From NCBI GenBank assembly GCA_964569055.1, contig CAZMSZ010000455.1, forward strand, positions 1-5,649: DNA of 5,649 bases. Direction: 5' to 3'. The notes under the pieces are model-generated. The model made no database searches. It was not told the DNA's origin and worked only from the letters and a program-made list of their open reading frames with translations. Shown piece after piece: positions 1-4,594 of the stretch; positions within the stretch are counted from its first letter, which is position 1; every line of letters begins with the position of its first letter. Made by a program: the position numbers and the translations under genes. The DNA comes from JAWLGW01 sp964569055 (lineage in GTDB: Bacteria > Planctomycetota > J058).

Positions 1-5
1 GCCCG

Positions 6-52
6 GCTAGCCCGGCTTCCGCACGACTTCGTCGTGCAAAATCCGGGCTAGC
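6..52. repeat. Nested perfect inverted repeat (long hairpin), possible terminator or dispersed palindrome
   Basis: A 10-base outer arm GCTAGCCCGG (6-15) is exactly complementary to CCGGGCTAGC (43-52). Inside it, GCACGAC (21-27) pairs with GTCGTGC (31-37) around a three-base TTC loop. The arms are separated by short, mostly unpaired segments (16-20 and 38-42). The first eight bases GCCCGGCT are also repeated directly at 10-17. The structure sits about 200 bases before the first FHA gene. It could end transcription of a gene left of the window, or be a REP-like dispersed palindrome. No T-run follows on either strand, so a classical intrinsic terminator is not supported. Confidence 0.6.
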
Positions 53-78
53 GCGACCGCTGCGAGTGGGTGAGCCTC

Positions 79-120
79 CGCGCGTGGCACGCACGCGCGT
101 AGGGGCGGACCCACGCGCGT
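79..120. promoter_or_regulatory. Three copies of a CACGCGCG motif upstream of FHA1 (candidate operator)
   Basis: CGCGCGTG at 79-86 and CACGCGCG at 92-99 form an inverted repeat with a five-base spacer. A further direct copy lies at 112-119, within a nine-base identity CACGCGCGT shared by 92-100 and 112-120, exactly 20 bases apart. Twenty bases is close to two helical turns, which would suit a dimeric regulator. The array ends about 130 bases before the FHA1 start. CG-rich repeats arise easily by chance at this base composition, so a regulatory role is only inferred. Confidence 0.3.
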
Positions 121-124
121 CCTC

Positions 125-161
125 GGGGCTTGCCTGACGCATGGCGCGAGGCGCAAGTCCC
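125..161 (+). other. Stem-loop in the presumed FHA1 leader
   Basis: GGGGCTTGC (125-133) can pair with GCAAGTCCC (153-161) as a nine-base-pair stem with one G-T wobble and a 19-base loop. It lies about 90 bases ahead of the FHA1 start and is not followed by a T-run. It may be a 5' leader structure. No recognised riboswitch or RNA family was seen. Confidence 0.25.
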
Positions 162-230
162 TGCGGAGCAGCGCTCGAGACGGGCACCTTCGTTGCACGC
201 GGCCGGGCGCGCCGCGCACGACCGCGCGGC

Positions 231-236
231 GGGAGG
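231..236 (+). promoter_or_regulatory. Ribosome binding site deciding the FHA1 start
   Basis: GGGAGG lies 12 bases before the ATG at 249. It directly abuts another ATG at 237, which is too close to be served by it. FHA3 has the equivalent GGGAG the same distance (12 bases) before its ATG, and the sequence between is similar. This paralogue comparison supports 249 as the start, although a 12-base spacing is somewhat longer than usual. Confidence 0.5.
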
Positions 237-248
237 ATGCCGCGCTTC

Positions 249-1076
249 ATGACTCGTTCGCTCGTCGCACCCGACCGTGGGATCTCGCTCACCCTCCGCG
301 CCAGGACTCCGCAGGGCACCGTCTCGATCGAGGTCCGCCCGGGGGAGGCCGTCTGGCTGGGTCGCAGCTCGACCTGCGCGCTGCACCTGCCGAGCAGCGC
401 CGTCTCGCGGTTCCACGCGCGCGTCGCCTGGCCGCCCTGGCTGCTGCACCCGTTCGTGACCGACGCGGGGAGCCGCAACGGCACCGTCCTCGACGGCGAG
501 CCGCTCGCGCCGCACGTGCCGGCGCCGCTCCACGCGGGCGCGGTGCTCGAGCTCGGCCCCGCGGTGGTCGACGTGCTCCCGGGCGAGCTCTCGCCCACCG
601 CCAGTCAGCTCCGCGACGCCGGGGAGCTGGTGTTCGACCGCGGGCCCGAGGTGAGCGGCACGATCGTGGGGCGGCCCGAGCTCGAGCGCCTGCTCGGCAG
701 CCTGGAGGCGGAGCGGCGGACGGGCTCGCTCGCGCTCGGCGTCGGCGGCGGGGGCGGGCACCTGGTGCTGTGCCTGGGGCGGATCATGTTCGCCCGGCTC
801 GGTCCGCTGCGCGGGCGCGCGGCCGCCGGGGCGGTGGCCGAGGGGCGCACCCTGGCGCGCGGGCCCGTCCCGTTCCGCTTCACCCGAGGGTTCGACCTCG
901 AGGAGGGTCGTCCCCTCGAGCTGTGGCCCTCGGAGCTGCTGCGGGGCGCGCGGCGCGCGCGCGAGGGGGTCGAGACGCGCCCGCTGCCGCCCGCCGCCGC
1001 GGCCCGCGACGGCACGATCGTCGAGCCTTGGTTCGGCCCGCCGCCCGGCAAGCTGTGCGAGCGCACCGGAGCGTGA
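249..1076 (+). CDS. FHA domain protein with C-terminal DUF4388/PATAN-like domain (FHA1)
   Basis: Predicted soluble 275-residue signalling adaptor. FHA domains bind phosphothreonine peptides, usually made by Ser/Thr kinases. An FHA signature spans about residues 25-110: GR at 38-39, SRFH at 53-56 and GSRNG at 74-78, so the phosphopeptide-binding residues look intact. A DUF4388/PATAN-like domain follows (about 130-225), with an LERLL helix, ERRTGSL, CLGRIM (175-180) and GPVPFRFTR. A basic, Pro/Ala-rich tail ends with TRPL and DGTIVEP, echoed in FHA3. No signal peptide or membrane segment is visible. Two upstream ATGs (141, 237) are possible, but FHA3 homology begins at this ATG (shared MTR, then DRG-SLTL) and its ribosome site fits. 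By eye more than half of the aligned residues match FHA3. The kinase, ligand and process are unknown. Confidence 0.88.
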   Translation: MTRSLVAPDRGISLTLRARTPQGTVSIEVRPGEAVWLGRSSTCALHLPSSAVSRFHARVAWPPWLLHPFVTDAGSRNGTVLDGEPLAPHVPAPLHAGAVLELGPAVVDVLPGELSPTASQLRDAGELVFDRGPEVSGTIVGRPELERLLGSLEAERRTGSLALGVGGGGGHLVLCLGRIMFARLGPLRGRAAAGAVAEGRTLARGPVPFRFTRGFDLEEGRPLELWPSELLRGARRAREGVETRPLPPAAAARDGTIVEPWFGPPPGKLCERTGA

Positions 1077-1169
1077 GAGTGCGCGCCCTGGGCCGCGCGC
1101 CGCGGCCCTCGCCCGCGTAGCGCAGATTCACGGCTGGAGCGGCGAGTTCTCCGCCGCGCGCGCGCCGCC

Positions 1170-1232
1170 CGCCTGGGGCACGCGGAGCACAACGCGCGCG
1201 TCGACCGCGCGTCGGCGCGCGCCTGGGTCACG
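1170..1232. repeat. Direct repeats in the spacer upstream of FHA2
   Basis: The 200-base FHA1-FHA2 spacer (1077-1276) holds no gene that I can support. It contains CGCCTGGGGCACG (1170-1182) and CGCCTGGGTCACG (1220-1232), 13 bases with one mismatch and a 50-base period. Between them CGCGCGTCG occurs twice, at 1195-1203 and 1206-1214, an 11-base period close to one helical turn. This suggests a local duplication or operator array just before FHA2. The low complexity of CG-rich DNA makes chance a real alternative. No convincing -35/-10 pair was found. Confidence 0.35.
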
Positions 1233-1276
1233 GCGCGCTCGTTGCGCTCGCGCCCCCCGCGCACGCGGAGGGCGGC

Positions 1277-2083
1277 ATGGGCGCGAACGACGGCGGCTCG
1301 TTGCAGGCGACCTTGATCGAGGCAGGGGGCGGCGGGGCGCCGGTCCTGGGGGCTCGCCAGTACGTCCATGACCCGACGGTGCACGCGCGGGTCTCGGCGC
1401 CGCGCCACGTCGCTCCGCCGGCGCGGCTCCTGCCCGGCTGCGAGCTCGTGATCGGGCGTGACGCCGGGTGCGACCTGAGGATCCCGCACGCCTCGATCGC
1501 CCCGCGTCACCTGCGGCTGGTGTGGCCGCCCGCCCTCGCCTCGCCCCACGCGATCGACCTCGGGGGCCCGCAGGGGACCGAGCTGGTCGGCGCGGGGCGG
1601 CTCCCCCCCGAGGAGAGCACGCCGCTGCCCGGGTCCTGCCTGCTGTGGCTGGGCCCCGTCCCGATCGAGATCGAGATCCGGGGCGAGGAGGAGGCCTGGT
1701 GGAACGCCACCGGCGTGGAGGCCAGCTTCGACGACGGCCCCGAGCTGTCGGGCGAGCTGCGCAGCCGCGGCGAGCTGGCGCGCCTCCTGCGCGACCTCGA
1801 GCGCGAGCGGCGGACCGGCACCCTGCGCGTGGGCGAGGACGCCGCGCTGGTGCTGTGCCTGGGCCGGATCATGCGCGCGGCCTGGGGCAGGCGCCGCGGC
1901 GAGGGCGCGGCCCGCGCGATCGTCCACGGCGGCCCCCTGGCGGGCGGACCGGTCCCCTACGAGTTCACCCGCGCCTTCGAGCTGAGCGAGGATCCCCCCC
2001 TCCACCTGTGGCCGGGCGAGGTCCTCCGCGACACGGTGCGGCTCCTCGCCTCCAAGCTGGCCGACCTGGGGCGGCGCTCGTAA
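1277..2083 (+). CDS. Divergent FHA-like/DUF4388 protein with degenerate phosphopeptide site (FHA2)
   Basis: Predicted soluble 268-residue paralogue of FHA1 and FHA3. A roughly 50-residue N-terminal extension, absent from the other two, carries ATLIEA (11-16) and HDPTV (31-35). The FHA-like region (about 52-135) keeps GR (60-61) and a His (78). The usual SR of SRxH is AP (75-76) and the usual SRNG is GPQG (97-100), so classical phosphothreonine binding is doubtful. The C-terminal DUF4388/PATAN-like domain is well kept (about 153-240): PELSGEL, ERRTGTL, LCLGRIM (193-199) and GPVPYEFTRAFEL. It lacks the TRPL tail and ends in a short charged helix. The ATG has GGAGGG four bases upstream. It follows FHA1 by 200 bases on the same strand, so cotranscription is possible. 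Likely a specialised or partner-binding variant rather than a dead gene, because the frame is intact. Confidence 0.85.
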   Translation: MGANDGGSLQATLIEAGGGGAPVLGARQYVHDPTVHARVSAPRHVAPPARLLPGCELVIGRDAGCDLRIPHASIAPRHLRLVWPPALASPHAIDLGGPQGTELVGAGRLPPEESTPLPGSCLLWLGPVPIEIEIRGEEEAWWNATGVEASFDDGPELSGELRSRGELARLLRDLERERRTGTLRVGEDAALVLCLGRIMRAAWGRRRGEGAARAIVHGGPLAGGPVPYEFTRAFELSEDPPLHLWPGEVLRDTVRLLASKLADLGRRS

Positions 2084-2099
2084 GGAGCGCCGGAAATGT

Positions 2100-2128
2100 G
2101 GAGACGTATCCCCTGGGCGGTCGTCTCT
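2100..2128. terminator. Weak hairpin between convergent genes, possible bidirectional terminator
   Basis: The 59-base gap between the ends of FHA2 and FHA3 contains GAGACG (2101-2106) complementary to CGTCTC (2122-2127), extendable by one G-T wobble, with a 15-base loop. On the + strand it is followed by a pyrimidine-rich CTCTTCCTCTTCC stretch rather than a pure T-run. Its position suits transcription stopping from both sides, but the six-base stem is modest. Confidence 0.3.
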
Positions 2129-2142
2129 TCCTCTTCCTCCGT

Positions 2143-2931
2143 CTACCAGCCGGCGCCAGGCTCCAGGCGGATCGTGGGATCGAACGAGTCGTCGCCCACG
2201 CCCCACAGCGGCCGCGTGCGGGTGTCGCCGCGACGGGACGCGCGCAGCGCGTGCGGCGGGAGCTCGAGCGGCGCGCCGTCCTCGAGCTCGAACCGGCGCG
2301 TGAACAGGAACGGGATCGGTCCGCGCGCGAGCGGCTGGCCGGCGACGATCGCCTCGGCGGCCGGGCGCCCGCCGTCGGCGCCGAACCGCGCGAACATGAT
2401 CCGGCCCAGGCACAGCACGAGCACGCCGAGCTCGCCGCCGGGGCCGAGCGCGAGCGTCCCGGTGCGCCGCTCCGCCTCCAGGGCGGCGAGCAGCCGCTCG
2501 AGCTCGGCGGGCTCGATCAGCTCGCCGCTCACCTCGGGGCCCTCGTCGAACACCAGCTCGTTGAGGTCGCTGACCTGCGTGGCCGTGGGGGCGTGCTCGC
2601 CGGGCAGCACGTGGACGGTCACGTCGCCGAGCTCGAGCACGGCCCCCGGCGGCAGCGGGGTCGGCGTATGGATCGCGAGCGGCTGACCGTCCAGCGCCGA
2701 CCCGTTGCGGCTGCCCGGGTCGGTCACGAACGGGTGCAGCAGCCACACCGGCCAGGCCAGGCGCAGGTGGAGTCGCGACACCGCGTCGCTGCGCAGCCGC
2801 AGCGCGCAGCACGAGCCTCGGCCCAGCCACAGCGACTCGCCGGGGTGGATGTCGAGCGAGGTGACGCCGCGCGGCGCGCGGGCGTGGAGCGTGAGCGAGG
2901 CGCCGCGGTCGGCGGCGAAGCGACGAGTCAT
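2143..2931 (-). CDS. FHA domain protein with C-terminal DUF4388/PATAN-like domain (FHA3)
   Basis: Predicted soluble 262-residue close paralogue of FHA1 on the opposite strand. The FHA signature is intact: GR at 37-38, SRLH at 52-55 and GSRNG at 73-77. The DUF4388/PATAN-like domain (about 128-225) shows EVSGEL, ERRTGTL, VLCLGRIMFARFG and GPIPFLFTRRFELEDG. The acidic tail reads TRPL then SFDPTIRLEP, matching the FHA1 tail pattern. It presumably binds phosphothreonine proteins and passes the signal through its second domain; the partner is unknown. The frame is open upstream for 83 more codons, but that stretch is compositionally odd and unlike FHA1. Homology and the GGGAG site at 2944-2948 favour the ATG at 2931. 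It is codirectional with the radical SAM operon 211 bases upstream, so it may have its own promoter or be reached by read-through. Confidence 0.88.
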   Translation of the reverse strand: MTRRFAADRGASLTLHARAPRGVTSLDIHPGESLWLGRGSCCALRLRSDAVSRLHLRLAWPVWLLHPFVTDPGSRNGSALDGQPLAIHTPTPLPPGAVLELGDVTVHVLPGEHAPTATQVSDLNELVFDEGPEVSGELIEPAELERLLAALEAERRTGTLALGPGGELGVLVLCLGRIMFARFGADGGRPAAEAIVAGQPLARGPIPFLFTRRFELEDGAPLELPPHALRASRRGDTRTRPLWGVGDDSFDPTIRLEPGAGW

Positions 2932-2998
2932 GCGCCGGGGGATCTCCCGCGCCGCGCCCACGCCGAGCGCGGCGACGCCCACCGCGTGCAAACGAGGG

Positions 2999-3012
2999 CG
3001 CCCGGCCGGGCG
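2999..3012. repeat. 14-base perfect palindrome upstream of FHA3
   Basis: CGCCCGGCCGGGCG is a perfect palindrome about 70 bases ahead of the FHA3 start, in the spacer between the radical SAM gene and FHA3. It could be an operator for FHA3, but CG-only palindromes are frequent at this composition. No neighbouring promoter elements were recognised. Confidence 0.25.
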
Positions 3013-3077
3013 AGCACGCCCGGGAGGGTTGCGGCGGCGACCAGGTCGGGGACGGCCCGCGCCGGCGCGCAGTCTTG

Positions 3078-3107
3078 GCCCGCCTGGGCGGGCGCGCTCG
3101 GGCGCGC
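3078..3107 (-). terminator. Two adjacent GC hairpins after the radical SAM operon
   Basis: Just past the radical SAM stop codon the transcript can form GCGCGC/GCGCGC with a four-base loop (3092-3107), then GCCCGC/GCGGGC with a four-base loop (3078-3093). The two share two bases, so they would compete at the boundary. They begin 35 bases after the stop. No T-run follows, so they may slow polymerase or protect the 3' end rather than act as a textbook terminator. The rest of the 211-base spacer (2932-3142) shows only further CG palindromes and no supportable gene. Confidence 0.35.
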
Positions 3108-3142
3108 GGAACCTCACCCACCGCGAGAGCCCGCGGCCCTCC

Positions 3143-4594
3143 TCAGTGCAGCAGGACCTGCCTGGCGACCTTGAGGTCATCGAGCAGGTCGCGGGGCCGG
3201 CGCACGCGCGACAGGCGGTCGAGCACGACCTTGGGGCGCAGGTAGAACGAGCGGTAGGCCAGGCGCTCGAGCTGCTCGAGCTGCTCGTTGGTCAGCTGCG
3301 GGTAGCTGATCATGGCCTTGCCCATGGGGTTGAGGTCGTCGCTGGCGTCGATCAGGTAGCCGTTGTCGCGGCAGTAGTCGTAGAACGGCGTGCCCTTGAA
3401 CGGGGTCGCGATCGAGAACATGACGTTCATGACGTCGAGCTTCTTGACCTCGCGGATCGTCCAGAGGATGTCCTCGGGCGTCTCGCCCGGGGTCGTGCCG
3501 AACATGATGTTCAGCTTGGGCGAGATCCCGTGCTTGCGCAGGAGCTTGACCGCGGCGTAGACGTCCTCGACGTCGAGGTCCTTGTGGATCCGGTCGAGCA
3601 CCTCCTGGCGCAGGCTCTCCACCCCGATGTCGATCGAGGCGCAGCCCGCCTCGGCCAGCGCGCGCACGACCTCCTCGTCGGTGAGGAAGTCGGCGCGCGA
3701 GAGCATGCCCCACTCGAGCCCCAGCGGCGCGACGCGGCGGCAGATCTCGAGCGTCCGCTTCTTGGCCCACAGGAACTGGTCGTCGGCGATGTGCACCGAG
3801 CGGTAGCCGTGCTCGGCGAGCCAGCGCATCTCCGCCTCGACGCGGGCGGGGGAGGCCTTCTTGACCGGGGGCTTGAGCCCCGTGCGCTGCATGTGCTCCA
3901 TCTCGCGCTGGAACGAGATCGCGTTGGGCACGCAGAACGAGCAGCGGAAGGAGCAGCCGCGCGAGGCGAGCATCAGCGCGTGCGGGCGGCCCTTGTACTT
4001 CGGGTTGAAGTAGCGGTCCTTGTAGGGGAGGAGCGAGGGGTGATCGCGCGCGGGGATCGGCAGGTCGTCGAAGTCGACGTAGCCGCGCGGGTCGGGCGGC
4101 GAGACCTCGAGCCGCCCGCCGCCCTCGCCGTCCTTCACCCAGCGCGCCTGCCCGTAGGGCCGCTCGGCGCGCCCGAGCACGAAGTCGATCAGCGTGCGCT
4201 CGACCTCGCCCCGAAACACGACCACCCGCTCGTCGCTGCCGACGTACTCCTCGGGGACGCGGGTGGCCTCGGGTCCGTGGAGCAGGATCCAGGCCTCGGG
4301 CTGCAGCGCGCGCAGCTTGCGGATCCAGTGCAGGTCGGTCGGCTTGGCGAGCACGACCGCGTGCAGCACGTAGGCGTCGGCGGGGCGGTCCTGCAGGCGG
4401 CGGGTGAAGCGCTCCTCGTCGTCGCCGAGGAGGGCGGCGTCGAGGTAGTCGACCTCCACACCCTCGCGGTGGAGGATCGTGAACGGGAACAGGTTGCCGA
4501 GGTCGGGGAAGTGGTAGACCTCGTAGGTGCAGCCCGCGAAGCGCTCGGGGTTGCGCGCGGTGACCGGCGGGGGCTCGAGGAAGGCGACTCTCAC
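3143..4594 (-). CDS. B12-binding-like domain radical SAM protein
   Basis: Predicted cytosolic 483-residue radical SAM enzyme. Residues 1-140 form a Rossmann-like region typical of B12-binding radical SAM proteins: VAFLEPPP strand, EGVEVDYLDA (44-53), a LLHGPEA turn (104-110) and a GEVERTL helix start. The cobalamin motif DxHxxG is not seen, which is common in this class. After a linker comes the radical SAM domain with C214, C218 and C221 (CxxxCxxC) for the [4Fe-4S] cluster, and downstream IDIGVES (321-327) and FGTTPGETPED (365-375). A helical C-terminus completes it. Length is normal for the class, which includes BchE-like and methyltransferase enzymes; the reaction here cannot be assigned. 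The GTG start overlaps the upstream stop as GTGA (4591-4594), implying translational coupling. GGGGG nine bases upstream is a weak ribosome site. A longer reading would run into the neighbour gene. Confidence 0.9.
   Translation of the reverse strand: MRVAFLEPPPVTARNPERFAGCTYEVYHFPDLGNLFPFTILHREGVEVDYLDAALLGDDEERFTRRLQDRPADAYVLHAVVLAKPTDLHWIRKLRALQPEAWILLHGPEATRVPEEYVGSDERVVVFRGEVERTLIDFVLGRAERPYGQARWVKDGEGGGRLEVSPPDPRGYVDFDDLPIPARDHPSLLPYKDRYFNPKYKGRPHALMLASRGCSFRCSFCVPNAISFQREMEHMQRTGLKPPVKKASPARVEAEMRWLAEHGYRSVHIADDQFLWAKKRTLEICRRVAPLGLEWGMLSRADFLTDEEVVRALAEAGCASIDIGVESLRQEVLDRIHKDLDVEDVYAAVKLLRKHGISPKLNIMFGTTPGETPEDILWTIREVKKLDVMNVMFSIATPFKGTPFYDYCRDNGYLIDASDDLNPMGKAMISYPQLTNEQLEQLERLAYRSFYLRPKVVLDRLSRVRRPRDLLDDLKVARQVLLH

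Noticed and set aside
7..761. - strand open frames at 7-219 and 48-761
   Set aside because: They overlap the upstream repeats and FHA1 in antisense, show no domain and have shadow-like composition.
2987..3010. Possible sigma-54 promoter (GG ... TTTGCA) upstream of FHA3
   Set aside because: The spacing between the GG and GC elements is 11 bases rather than 10, and the -24 half is a poor match, so it was not called.
605..3121. 838-residue open frame on the - strand spanning all three FHA genes
   Set aside because: It runs antisense or out of frame through well-recognised domains, is extremely Arg/Ala/Pro-rich and has no recognisable motif. Such long shadows are expected where stop codons are rare in CG-rich DNA.
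1468..3174. 568-residue open frame on the + strand
   Set aside because: Shadow frame overlapping FHA2 out of frame and FHA3 antisense; its composition is typical of high-GC shadows and no domain is visible.
2932..3180. Longer FHA3 start with 83 more residues
   Set aside because: The extension overlaps the end of the radical SAM gene, lacks similarity to FHA1 beyond the short leader, and is Arg/Pro-rich. Paralogue alignment starts at 2931.
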